From: Paraescarpia echinospica
Lineage: Eukaryota; Annelida; Polychaeta; Sabellida; Siboglinidae
Direction of reading: 5' to 3'
DNA: 64,000 nucleotides
Assembly (NCBI GenBank): GCA_020002185.1
Contig: CM034532.1
Span: 53,471,430 to 53,535,429 of the forward strand
Shown here: one piece after another, positions 26,700 through 37,179 of the stretch
Numbering within the stretch: the first letter of the stretch is position 1
Layout of the letters: each line of letters starts with the position of its first letter
Notes under the pieces: generated by a model
The model's database searches: none
What the model was told of the DNA's origin: nothing
What the model saw: the letters and a program-made list of their open reading frames with translations, nothing else
Made by a program: the position numbers and the translations under genes

Positions 26700-29570
26700 G
26701 TGATATATGCATATACCGATAACGAAGACCCTGCTTGGTTTAGGATTTTTTAACAAGATTGCCATCCAGAAAATTACTCTGGATGGCAGGTGGACAAGGA
26801 AGCCTTTTGGCTTATCGAGAGTCCAATACTTTTTATCTACATGTATCCCGCCTTTTTAAGGTGTGTCGATTTTATTTTTAAACATATTCACGCTACTAGC
26901 ACCAACACAATCAGGAGATAATCTGTTCCATTCATTTACAGTCCTTTGTGAGAATGAGAACTTTCTTATATCTAATCTACACTGCTCCTTTACTAATGTA
27001 GCTTCATGTCCTCTGGTCCTTCTATTTTTCTTAACTGAGAAAAAAATGTTTCTATCAATATTTTCATAACCATTCAATATTTTAAACACTTCTATGTGAT
27101 CTCCTCTCAATCTCCTGGTCTCTAATGTTGTTAAACCACATTCTTTTAGGCGTATTTCGTAACTAAGATCCCTCAGATTTGGTATCATTTTAGTCGCTCT
27201 CCTCTGTACTCTTTCTAGCATATCTATGTCCTTCTTGCGATATGGCCTCCATGCTTGTATACAATATTCTAAATGAGGCCTCACTATTGTTTTGTACAGC
27301 GGTACTATTAATTCTTTTTTCTTATACGCTATATTTCGCCTAATTAATCCAAGGATTTGATTTCCCTTTGACGCTGCAATTCCGCACTGCTCTGAAACCT
27401 TCATATCAGCACTAATGGTTAACCCCAAGTCCTTTTCTTTTACAGTAGTACTTAGAACAGTACCCCCCATTTTATATTTTACCTCTTCATTCCCATGACC
27501 TGTGTGGAGGCATTTACATTTCCCAAAATTGAACAGCATTTGCCACTTTTCAGACCATTTGATCAACCTATCAAGATCATCTTGTAAATGCTGTCTGTCT
27601 CCATCACTTTTAATCCTTCTAAACACTTTTGTATCATCCGCAAATTTTAACACCTTGCTTGTTATATCATCGTCCAAATCGTTGATATATATTAAGAATA
27701 ATATAGGTCCTAGTACTGATCCCTGTGGTACCCCACTCAATACCGATTTCCAGTTTGAAGCCTCCCCATCAACTACTACATGTTGTCTTCTGTCATTCAG
27801 CCATTTTTCTATCCAGTTTATTATACCATTTCCTATGCCATGGGCCTTTAGCTTAAGGAGTAATCTTTGATGTGGTACTTTGTCGAAAGCTTTTTGAAAA
27901 TCTAAATAGATGATATCTACTGGTGATCCCTCATCTACCCACCTAGTGATGTCTTCCAAAAAACATAACATATTTGTTAAGCATGACCTCGCTTTTAAAA
28001 ACCCATGTTGAGATGGGTTTATCAGGTTATGTTTAACAAGAAAATCCACCATGTGATCTTTAATTAGTCTTTCTAATAATTTGCAAATCACTGATGTTAA
28101 ACTCACTGGTCTATAGTTCTCTGACTTGTTTCTCGAACCTTTTTTAAATAACGGTATAATGTTTGCCTCTTTCCATTCTAAAGGAACCACTCCCTCTTCT
28201 AATGACAAATTGAAAACTGTTGCAAGCGGTACGCTAATTTGTTCTACAATTTCCAATAGTAGTTTGGGCGGAATCCCGTCCACTCCAGGTGATTTATTAT
28301 CCTTCATAGCCCTTATTTTCTTAGCTACCATTTCCGAGGTTACAACTAACTGTCCTAAATAGTCTGAATCTGCCCCCTTGAACTTAGCCTCTGGTACTGG
28401 CAGTGAACTAATATCTTCCCTGGTAAACACTGAACTAAAATACTCATTCAGGTCTTCTGCCATTAAGAATCCCTCTGATATTGTATTTCCAGCACTATCT
28501 TCTAGAGGACCGACCTTATCCTGAACTTTCTGTTTGCTTCGAATATACGCATAAAAACTCTTACTGTCATGTTTTATATTACTAGCTAATTTTTTTTCAT
28601 AGCTTCTCTTTGAATTTCTAATTTCAGCTGTAGCTTGATTAAGTGCTTCTTTATAAATGTTGTAGTCTTCATCATTTCCAGTACATCTATATGACTTCCA
28701 CATCATTTGTTTATACTTAATTTTTCTAATGGCTTCTTTCGATAAGTGTTTCTTTTTAGACCGTTTCCCTTGTTTTTTGAAAGGTACAAATTTATCGACT
28801 ATGCACTTAATTTCACTATTTAAGATATTCCAGCATTCGGTTGCTGTCTTATTCTTCAGTGTGTTATTCCAGTCTATCTTTGCTAAATATTTCCTCATGT
28901 CCTTATACCTTCCTTTGTGGAAATTTCTCCTATACTGCTTTTTACTATTCCTTTCTGATTTTACTTTGATGGTAAAATGTATCTGGTTGTGATCACTACT
29001 CCCCAGTGGCTCACATATCTTGACATTGTCAACTAATTCTTTCTGTGAGGACAAAACTAAGTCTAACACATTCTCTCCCCTGGTTGGTTCTAGCACATGT
29101 TGAGAAAGGAAACTATCTTGTACTAAAACTAAAAACTTGTGGTCCTCACTCCCCATACTCTGTAGAGATTTCCATTGTATATGCCCATGGTTAAAGTCCC
29201 CCATAATAATACAGTTCCGTTTGCTTACTTCCCTTATAGCGTTTTGTATTTTTTCATTCTCTTCTATGCTTATGTTTGGACTTCGATAAACTAACCCAAC
29301 TGTTAACGTTGAGTTTCCTGTAACTATGTTACACCAAACAGCTTCTTCGCAATCTGCTTCTCTTTCTAATTTTATTTCATAAGCCTGGATAGATTCTTTA
29401 ATATATAAAATAACTCCACCTCCCTTTCTTCCTATTCTATCTTTCCTAAACATTACATATCCTGTTAGTCCCAATTCGGCATCTGATATATCAGTGGTGG
29501 CCCACGATTCGGTTATACCTATTATGTGAGGGTCAATATCTTCTAGGATAGCAGTACTCCGAGGAATTTA
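26700..29570 (-). mobile_element. CR1/jockey-like LINE with 3' UTR hairpin
   Basis: Element containing the ORF above and a 3' region to about 26700. The 3' region holds a perfect 9-bp hairpin: gccatccag 26761-26769, 9-nt loop, ctggatggc 26779-26787. The exact 3' end against the neighbouring LINE is not certain. Confidence 0.65.
26856..29567 (-). CDS. CR1/jockey-like LINE ORF2 (endonuclease-reverse transcriptase), open
   Basis: Uninterrupted frame of about 900 codons. It opens at 29567, just after an in-frame TAA, and reads IIGITESW (catalytic Glu), then GDFNHGHIQW and SDHNQIHF of the AP-type endonuclease. The reverse transcriptase has NYRPVSLTSVICKLLERLI, YLDFQKAFDKVPHQ, GVPQGSVLGPILF and FADDTKVF. 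The C-terminal region has HLEYCIQAW and ends at 26856. No ATG is clear before the endonuclease, and about 30 residues usual before IIGITE are missing, so the 5' end looks truncated. The catalytic boxes appear intact. A diverged copy lies on + at 35310-35935. Confidence 0.88.
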   Translation of the reverse strand: MPRSTAILEDIDPHIIGITESWATTDISDAELGLTGYVMFRKDRIGRKGGGVILYIKESIQAYEIKLEREADCEEAVWCNIVTGNSTLTVGLVYRSPNISIEENEKIQNAIREVSKRNCIIMGDFNHGHIQWKSLQSMGSEDHKFLVLVQDSFLSQHVLEPTRGENVLDLVLSSQKELVDNVKICEPLGSSDHNQIHFTIKVKSERNSKKQYRRNFHKGRYKDMRKYLAKIDWNNTLKNKTATECWNILNSEIKCIVDKFVPFKKQGKRSKKKHLSKEAIRKIKYKQMMWKSYRCTGNDEDYNIYKEALNQATAEIRNSKRSYEKKLASNIKHDSKSFYAYIRSKQKVQDKVGPLEDSAGNTISEGFLMAEDLNEYFSSVFTREDISSLPVPEAKFKGADSDYLGQLVVTSEMVAKKIRAMKDNKSPGVDGIPPKLLLEIVEQISVPLATVFNLSLEEGVVPLEWKEANIIPLFKKGSRNKSENYRPVSLTSVICKLLERLIKDHMVDFLVKHNLINPSQHGFLKARSCLTNMLCFLEDITRWVDEGSPVDIIYLDFQKAFDKVPHQRLLLKLKAHGIGNGIINWIEKWLNDRRQHVVVDGEASNWKSVLSGVPQGSVLGPILFLIYINDLDDDITSKVLKFADDTKVFRRIKSDGDRQHLQDDLDRLIKWSEKWQMLFNFGKCKCLHTGHGNEEVKYKMGGTVLSTTVKEKDLGLTISADMKVSEQCGIAASKGNQILGLIRRNIAYKKKELIVPLYKTIVRPHLEYCIQAWRPYRKKDIDMLERVQRRATKMIPNLRDLSYEIRLKECGLTTLETRRLRGDHIEVFKILNGYENIDRNIFFSVKKNRRTRGHEATLVKEQCRLDIRKFSFSQRTVNEWNRLSPDCVGASSVNMFKNKIDTP

Positions 29571-29714
29571 CCAACTATTGAGGTTTCCAAAATTTATATT
29601 CGATTTTTGTAGATTTAAAATTCGCTTTCCAACAAGGATTCCGAATTAAGGCGGTAGTGACGGCTAACAGACAATGGCGCCACCTTACGGAATTCAGTAA
29701 CGACGCACAACATC

Positions 29715-29791
29715 ATGGCTACTCTCGCGAAAACTCAACAAATGTTAAAAGCCTTGGTATCTCGAGGAGGATTTGAAAAAGTCGTCAGCAA
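29715..29791 (+). CDS. Possible first coding exon of an unknown gene
   Basis: An ATG in a good context (atcATGGCT) opens 26 codons (MATLAKTQQMLKALVSRGGF…) ending AAG|gtaagtg, an ideal splice donor. The preceding 80 bp are relatively GC-rich. I do not recognise the peptide and cannot find a convincing second exon; the sequence downstream to 30.6 kb is low complexity or transposon remnant. It could be chance. Confidence 0.3.
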
Positions 29792-30357
29792 GGTAAGTGT
29801 CGACTGTTGACAACATTGTCAGTGCTAAATAAGGTATTACTGACAGGGTTCGGTTATCCGTATATAATGCACTTAAGGGAATTGAGCAGTCACCCTGACC
29901 CTGACTCCTGAGACCGAGTCTTGAGTCTCACTCCTGTCCCGAGTCCCGATCCGCGGGCGAGGGCTGAGTCCGATACCTGACACTGACATGCTGACTACAA
30001 TTTTTCATGGTCCTGACAAGAGTAACGGCGCCAGCGTCATGTGCAACAGCAGTGTATCTGTTCCGTTGTTGCACAACATTTTAATGAAAACCATAGCACA
30101 TGTTAGAAAATTAATGTGAACTAGATCTAGGATGGGGGAATCTTGTTGATCACCAGATGCCACAAGATGGCAGCACACATCACCTCCATGTTCTTAGAAA
30201 TGGGTGACTCCCTCTTATTGCTTCTTATTGCTTATTGGAGCCATGCTTCCATCATACTTGTTTAAAGCGCTATTATGTATGTTCCTAAACTTAGACCAGT
30301 AGAATGCTTTTATGAGAAAAGACTATGTATGACAATGTATTTGTTATTATTCCAAAC

Positions 30358-30482
30358 CTGACATATATATACATGATATATGTATATATATATATATATA
30401 TATACACATATATATGTATATTTACACATATGATATATATATATAGATATGTATATATATATATATCATTATTTATATATAT
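30358..30482. repeat. (TA)n-rich microsatellite
   Basis: Runs of tatatatata with atgtatat breaks. Confidence 0.9.
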
Positions 30483-30609
30483 AAGCCTAACGGCAGCATA
30501 GGTCAACTGCTCCATTATGAGAGATAGGATATATACATTATACAACCTCCACGAAAACATCTCTCAAAATCACCAACATATTTTTGGGTGCAAATAATTA
30601 TTGATATAA

Positions 30610-31300
30610 TTATATGTCAGGTATCCCAGAAAATCATTTTGAAGGTAATCAAATCTGGGATCATTAACATCAGCGTATGGTTTGAGATCTGGTTTTCTCT
30701 TTTGTATAGCTTCATCACTCGACCGCCCATTCAAACCAAAGAAACGGTCCGTGTGTAGGATGAACTTTGCTGTTCCTGAAGCCTCTCGGCTCCCATATAT
30801 GTCTCCATCATTTTACGCACAGAGCAACTCAGCACTTGTGCAGCATATCGCTCAGTCATGACACTTGTACTTGTCGAATTGACATGGTCTGCGGTCAAAT
30901 GGGTGTGCCTACACTGCCTAAGATCTGTTTCTGTCTCTTTCTGGTAGAGATCTTTGACATGCTTCCAATGAAGATGATGGTCATTGCATCAGAAATCATT
31001 TAAGCAACATCCACCACTCCAGGGCACAGTCTACACCAACTTAAAGTCTGTAAAGAGTCAGCAAGTTTCATGGTCTCAATGTTCCCTGCTAAAGCAGGGG
31101 CTGACATCCCCTGCACCGACACTTGTGTGGAAAAATCTTCATGACAAACTATTTTCATTGTCACCTGATCCTCTTGTAGAAGTTGAATTGTCCTGGGTGA
31201 GAAACCACGGTGCAGAGACCTTTTTCCCATCTTGGCGTATTTCTTCGAAGTTGTAGTACGCAACACGATCAAGGGCAGGAATAGGCAGGCGAACCATCTG
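30610..31300 (-). pseudogene. P-element/THAP9-like transposase remnant
   Basis: On - strand a frame reads WKHVKDLYQKETETDLRQC, then HLTADHV and MTERYAAQVLSCSVRKMM. This resembles the segment of THAP9/P-element-type transposases with H(I/V)N…M.V.LAAQVLS.SV. After a frameshift near 30,775 it continues AKFILHTDRFFGLNGRS and DLKPYADVNDPRF. Stops interrupt the upstream part. No THAP finger is seen. Family placement is from remembered motif patterns only. Confidence 0.5.
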
Positions 31301-31899
31301 AAGAGACATGTACAAAAAGTTACTTGTACATCAGAAAGAACAAGGGAATTGTTGAATGAGAAGAAAAAGTGGGAGAACAGACTGAAATGAGAAAGGAAAA
31401 AGATGAAGCATAAATCTGAAAGGAGGTGTATATTGGGAGGAGAGAGGACAGGGAACAAAAAGATAAAGAAATGAAGATATAAAGAAATGGTGGAAGGGGT
31501 GGATTACTAGACAGAAAAATAAGGTCACTATTTTACGTGCCTAAAAGCAAAAGCCATCAGATTTTTACCTGCCTGAACAGGAGTCCTGCTATGTTGGACC
31601 CTGAAAGTCATCCCTTAATCAATGGAATATTGTGTTCACCAACACATTTAAATATAACCAAGAATTTTTGTAAATATTGGAAATCACTTCTATTTTGTTT
31701 TTGAACAATCAGCCTTTACATTGGGTACTGTGGAATGACACATTACTTTAGTTGGCAAAGATTTTGCGGTGACATTGTTCGTGCTATGTTTTCAACGCTA
31801 TTTTGAAATGAAATTCCTCCAACCTTCCATGTGCACCCACATCAACTAGTCACTGTTTTAATCTACTCTGTTTGTAGTAACTTAGCAATGAAGTACGAG

Positions 31900-32250
31900 C
31901 TCGGCGTATAACTAAACGTTTATTAAGCTGGTCACTCAAACTCTTACAGAAGATGGCGCCACTGATTTTCAAGAGTTCTTGCATAGTTTGTTGACACCCG
32001 TCAAACCGAATGCCAAGGACTGTCCCATCCTTGACGAGGCTATCACGACACGCGTCACAGAAATTGCAAGTCTTAGAGAGGTTACGGAGACTTGTCACAT
32101 ACAGGCCTGTATGTTCTCATTGGGTTGTTGGTCACGTTTGTTGAAGATCCATCATTCGAATGTTTCGTTTGTTTCACCAACGAAGTACGCCTCTAGTTTG
32201 CGTATCACTGTCTCTAAATCTTTGTATATCTTTGGCAAACTAAAATGATC
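31900..32250 (-). pseudogene. Ty3/gypsy gag remnant
   Basis: On - strand: LETVIRKLEAYFVGETNETF, then WIFNKRDQQPNENIQA, then after a stop TSLRNLSKTCNFC and LVKDGTVLGIRFDG. This is the order of a Ty3/gypsy capsid domain (KL..YF.P..N…ER..F..R.Q..GE…Y…L..L…C.F…..L..DR.V.GI). Two stops and a frame change break it. The two intact gypsy elements here show the same order in their gag regions. Confidence 0.65.
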
Positions 32251-32703
32251 TGACACTCACAATGACAGTCACACGCAGATATATGATTGCGAAATGTACA
32301 TATATGTGTGAAATATTATATATAGGCCTGTATATATGTATACATGGGGAGAACATAACTAATACTGGTTTTTGTTGCTAATTAGTTAGCTCAGAGTCAA
32401 TAACCAGTATTTCATATAATTTGAAGATAATAAATGCTCCTGGTGGACTGGGCAATCTAACGCAGAGTGCAAAATTGAAGGGACAGCCTATTACAACTTT
32501 TGATAATTTAAATACTAATAATAATGATTACAAAACATAAGTCCCAAAACCTGTAACTGAATTACCAGTGTTTTCATATTTTAATTAGTCAGATATATAT
32601 TGTAACATAAATTGCACTTTGCAAGTTTGCATGTATCAACAGTCACCTCACACAAGTCTGCTGATGATGCTATCAAGACAAAGTATATGATTAACGCCAG
32701 TGT

Positions 32704-34330
32704 TTAGTCAAGGTGTCTTTCCTTAGCCTTCCTGAAGACTGCTAGGGCCTCATCATAGTTGAAGTCCTGCCAGTGTGGGCCCTCCAGTTTCATCTTTGCA
32801 ATGGTATTTAGTCTCTGACTCGATAACCTGTTCTGGAGGTGGGTTTTCAGCATGTTCTGTGCTGAAAATCCCCTCTCCACATCCACAGTGTGTACTGGGA
32901 ATACCATTGCCATGGATGCCAGGATCACCAAGTTGGGGAATGCATCCCCGTGGTGTGTGCTGATGATGTTCCACAACACTGGAAGTGTCTCCGTAGGTAA
33001 TGCTGTGACCTAACCAAAGTCTTCAGCATAGCCCACTCCTCTACAATTTCAGACTTATCAATGTATGGCTTCTCTCCCTGTCCATACTTAATACTCAACA
33101 TTGCAATCTCTTCTTTCCCAAGCTTGGCTGCGTCTTCCTCCGACATGGCACTCAGTCCGCGAATGCCCAGCACAGACAATGCCTGGAGAGTGTCAACCAC
33201 AGACGCAAGAAAACGTCTTTGTAGTTGCATCTGAATGTTGGAGAGGAAATCTTTATATCCTTCCTGAAAACTCTGGATCATTTGGGGGGAATTGTGAAGT
33301 TTCACTCCCTTGAACTCACTAGCACTAGCTACGACTGGCTCAATCTGGCCCAAGTAAGGGGTGGGTCCAGTGCCTTGATCTGTGACTGGACACTTCTGAT
33401 GGTTGGGTAGACAATTGCCAGACACAGGTCTTTCGTCTGGAACAACTAAATTATAAACATCGTTATCAATAACTTAATGGCAAATAGTAAATAAGTATAT
33501 ATGTTTGTGTGTGCGTATATGCAATGTAATCCAATGCTGATGGGCAGGCATACTTAATTAAATACCAGTGAAGGTAAATGATGATGTACAAATTAAGTTT
33601 AGTTTCCCTTATGCTGTCACATAAACTGTCTTAATAACAGTAGCCATTTTAAATATGACCAATCATATACTTTGTTCATCCTTGTCAGTATTGGAATCAC
33701 ATCCATCACCATGTGCAGCGTCACAACAAACTCAGCTGAGTTGATGGATTTATGGAGGGCTACAGCCTTTGGGTCTTTCTGCGCATTCTGCTGGTCCAAG
33801 TAGACAGCCAACGATTGCCACGACCGATACAATGTCTGAAGGGCATCATAGAATGCGAACCAGCGTACAGCATGAACTTCCTTGAATCTGTACAATCACG
33901 AGAATGTAATTTAAAAAGTCTATGCAGCACTGTGTGTGTGTGTGTGTGTGGGTGGGTGGTGTGGTGTGGTGTGTGTGTGTGTGTGTGTGAGATTTAATTA
34001 GAGTATGGCTGATTTGCCAAATGTAGAATATCGTGATCATCTTTCCATGATCATCTTTCCAACAATTAAAATGTTATTTATATTCAAATAATTATATGCA
34101 ACTTGCTCTAACTTAAATATGTCTGATTTGACTGTACATGCTTGAGTTGACTGCTCTCCAAGATTTCATGAATCGCATTCAGATTGGTAACTCTCATTGA
34201 AGAGTGCTTGAAGTAGTAGAATGTGCTAGTAAGAGTATCTTGCACCTACTGTTGGGAACTGCAGAAGCAGCTTGGGACATCACTAAAGCCAATCTGTGAG
34301 CGATGCAGTCGACATTTTCCAAGTACACAT
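32704..34330 (-). pseudogene. hAT-derived ZNF862-like gene remnant
   Basis: Segments in order on - strand. About 34,330-34,145: VDCIAHRLALVMSQAA and, in another frame, FYYFKHSSMRVTNLNAIHEI. Exon 33887-33671: RFKEVHAVRWFAFYDALQTL to LTRMNK, with acceptor gtacag and donor gtatat. Exon 33445 onward: LFQTKDLCLAIVYPTI, spliced in phase. 32979-32704: the hAT dimerisation end VDVERGFSAQNMLKTHLQNR. Frameshifts occur near 34,250, 33,355 and 33,012. The order matches vertebrate ZNF862-type domesticated hAT proteins, but the breaks point to a dead copy. A TTF-type zinc finger is not visible. Confidence 0.75.
33932..33990. repeat. (GT)n microsatellite
   Basis: gtgtgtgt tract with gggtgggtggtgtggtgt breaks, just upstream (on -) of the exon at 33887. 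Confidence 0.95.
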
Positions 34331-35309
34331 TTATTTTCACACAAGATAATTAAAAAAGCACTCCGCAAGTGAAAATAATATCTATGATGCTATGAACCTG
34401 GGATGCATGTAAAAATGATGTGCATAATTTATAATACATAATTATTACATGCATTCATTCACTCACTCATAAAAGGAAACAGTGGTTGCTGAAATGATTG
34501 TCTTACAATAAAAACAGTTTCAGTTACACATACCCTTCAACCATGGCTATGTTGCCAGTGTCACTGTCACTGTTATCTTCAGTGTCTTTTTCTGCTGAAG
34601 GAGGCTGCCTCTGATCGGCTTCGACCACCACTACAAATGTGCGCCAAGAACCAAGTCCATCCACCACCAACATAATGACATTACTTAAATGAGTATATTC
34701 TTTCACATGCTTCAGTATGGATTTGGTGGAGATCGGGATTAAATAAGCAAATTGGTCCATAAAAGGTTGGTGATTATTTGAAGGGGTATTTTATTTTTAG
34801 AACAACCTAAAGCTGGACACTGTTGCCAAACAAATTCAAATTCATGTGACATGGCATGGCTGTTTGTTTTGAAGCATATATATACAAAGTAAAATAATCC
34901 CCCAAATATATGGAATATATTGTTGCACGTTGCAGAATATAGCTCCAAAGTCTAATTCTTGCTGTCTTCTTCTTCGTTGTTCACTTAGACAGGAACGCCT
35001 GTTCCCCTCACGAATGATGCCGTCGTCCTCAAAGCCTCGATATCATCATAAAATTTCTGATTTAGCCTTTTTTAGGGGGTGTCATCTGGCCACGCTTGGT
35101 GCCTGTGCCACTGTGGCCATCCTGTAGTGGGTAGTGCTGAAGTAGGTGCTAATTCTTGCTGTCAAATCCCCCAAATATGTTAGACTTAGTTAAGACTTTA
35201 GTCTTACATTTACATCCTACGGGCTACGCCTACGCAAACATAATATAGTTATCTAGGGCTAGGCCCGGATAGGCTAGGGGCTAGTAGGGACTACGCCAGT
35301 CAGTTGCTG

Positions 35310-35935
35310 GTACCAGAGGCTAAGTTCAAGGGGCCGGAATCAGACTATTTAGGACAGTTAATTGTAACCCCGGAAATGGTAGCTAAGAAAATATGGGCTA
35401 TGATCTATAATCACTTGGAGTGAATGGGATTCCACCTAAACTACTATTGGAAATTGTAGAATAAATTAGCATACCACTTGCAACAGTTTTCAAATTGTCA
35501 TTAGAAGAGGGAGTGGTTCCTTTAGAATGGAAAGAAGCAAACATACCGTTTTTTTAAAACGGTTTGAGAAACAAGTCACAGAACTACAGACCAGTGAGTT
35601 TAAGTAGATTTTCTTGTTAAACATAACTTTATAAACCCATCTCAACAAGCAAGTTCATGCTTAACAAATATGTTATGTTTTTTGAGAGGTATCATTAAGT
35701 GGGTAGACGAGGGATCACCAGTAGATCTCATCTACTTTGATTTTCAGAAAGCTTTCTACAAAGTGCCACATCAAAGTTTACTGCTTAAACTAAAGGCCCA
35801 TGGCATAGGAAATGGTTTAATTAACTGGATTGAAAAATGGCTGATTGACAGAAGACAATGGATAATAGTTGATGGGGAGGCTTCAAACTGGACATAAGTT
35901 TTGAGTGGGATACCACAGGGATCAGTATTGGGAGT
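35310..35935 (+). pseudogene. Degraded LINE fragment (same family as 26856-29567)
   Basis: On + strand the text follows the RT region of the - strand LINE closely: a segment like PEAKFKG, then LLEIVE, EEGVVPLEWKEAN, then VDEGSPVDLIYFDFQKAFYK and LKAHGIGNGLINWIEKWL. Internal deletions, stops and an FDK to FYK change mark it as dead. It is in the opposite orientation to the long copy. Confidence 0.85.
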
Positions 35936-35954
35936 CCCAGGCTTGGGTTCAAAT

Positions 35955-36345
35955 TTTAGTGATCGCATTTAAATGCAAATACAAATGTTTGAAAGGATTC
36001 AAATGCAAGTGCACTGATACATGGTTGCATTTAAATGTAAATGCAAGTCTTTGAAACGAAGAAAATGCAAATGTTTTTAAACTATTCAAATGCAAATGAA
36101 GTGTTTTGAAAAAATGCAAATGTTTTGAGAAAAAAAAATCAAATGCAAATGTCTTGAAAAAAATCAAATGTAAATGTTTTGAAAAAAATTAAATGCAAAT
36201 GTTTGTTTATATTATGCAAATGCAAGTGTTTTATATTATTAAACCAATTGTTATTATATTATTCAAATACAAGTGTTTTGAGAATATGCAAACAATTCTA
36301 ATGCAAATGTTCCCTTATGTAATTCCATGCAAATGCATTTGTGTA
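35955..36345. repeat. Octamer-rich diverged repeat (atgcaaatg)n
   Basis: At least ten copies of aaatgcaaatg or close variants, spaced about 25-35 bp by ttttgaaaaaa-like spacers. ATGCAAAT is the POU/Oct octamer. No ORF. Confidence 0.85.
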
Positions 36346-36589
36346 GTTTTCATTCGTTTTTTAAGTGAAAGGAGTAACAAAATACAAGTCAGTTTAGATC
36401 ATATTTATTGAACATCAACAATGGTGAACCAACTAGGCAACTATACTTCCGTGCAATGGCAAAAGGGTGCAAGTGAAAACGAGGTGCTTTTGAGATATTG
36501 GACAAAACGTGTTTTTCTTTTGCGCACTTTTGCATATTACGGCACAGCAATTATTTCCAATTGCATGAGCTACTTGACTATGTGTATTT

Positions 36590-36945
36590 ATAAGATTGAC
36601 TGGTACTCCGGGTTTTACACAGTGTTTGGTGACTTAGTGTCACTTACTCCCTTTTGTCAGTTTATTAGGCGATCGATATCAAAATAATTCCATGACAAAA
36701 GAATGCAAGTGCTATTAAATCATGTCAGAATGAACTACAACTGGAGCTGGCAATTGTGTTTTATAAGAATGACTGTTATATATCAATACTTTGGGTGTTA
36801 CAGTGTCTCTGGTGACTTAGTGTCACTTGCTCCCTTCTGTCATTTTATTAGGCGATCGATATCGAAACAATTCTATGACAAAAGGAAGCGAGTGCTACTA
36901 AATCATGTCAGAACAAACTATAACTGGAGATGGCAAAATTATATC
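36590..36945 (+). repeat. 182-bp tandem duplication
   Basis: gacttagtgtcactt begins at 36631 and 36813. The units share gggt-ttaca-agtgt, the gcgatcgatatc core and the aaatcatgtcagaa end at about 85-90% identity. Open frames of 83-88 codons span each copy with different register and no recognisable domain. Confidence 0.85.
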
Positions 36946-37179
36946 GAAAAATGACAGTATACAATCGTTAAAACACAATTTTAATCACTAAGTTGATTTA
37001 CTGGTAAACCAAATTAAATCGGTCAGTCGATTTATTATGATGTCTCTCGGGGATGCAAATTGGCAAACTTGCAATTTCGTATTAACATTTAGATTGACAT
37101 TTTGTTTTAAAGCAGCAATTAAACAACAGCATAGAAGCAAAAGCTACGTCAGTTAAGGTAGTCGTCATTGTTTCAATCG

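Larger units (their letters stand above)
23059..26700 (-). mobile_element. CR1/L2-like LINE, decayed, near full length for ORF2
   Basis: Reading on the - strand: endonuclease domain (26442-25420) with LQETWKSENDD, IAGDFNINLL and a terminal DHQPYF in place of SDH. A frame-broken linker follows. The reverse transcriptase (about 25095-24292) carries IIPxF/NYRPISLLPTLSKVLE, FLDLSKAFDTIDH, GVPQGSILGPLLF and MYADD. Several stops and frameshifts split the ORF. The 3' end carries an (ATGTT)n tail, read as (AACAT)n at 23059-23093 on +, as many LINEs of this clade do. A related fragment lies at 46280-47510. Confidence 0.85.

Noticed and set aside
32979..33014. A 36-bp intron (gttagg…ttccag) in the hAT remnant
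   Set aside because: Too short to splice; a one-base frameshift explains the text better, since the in-between codons fit the family.
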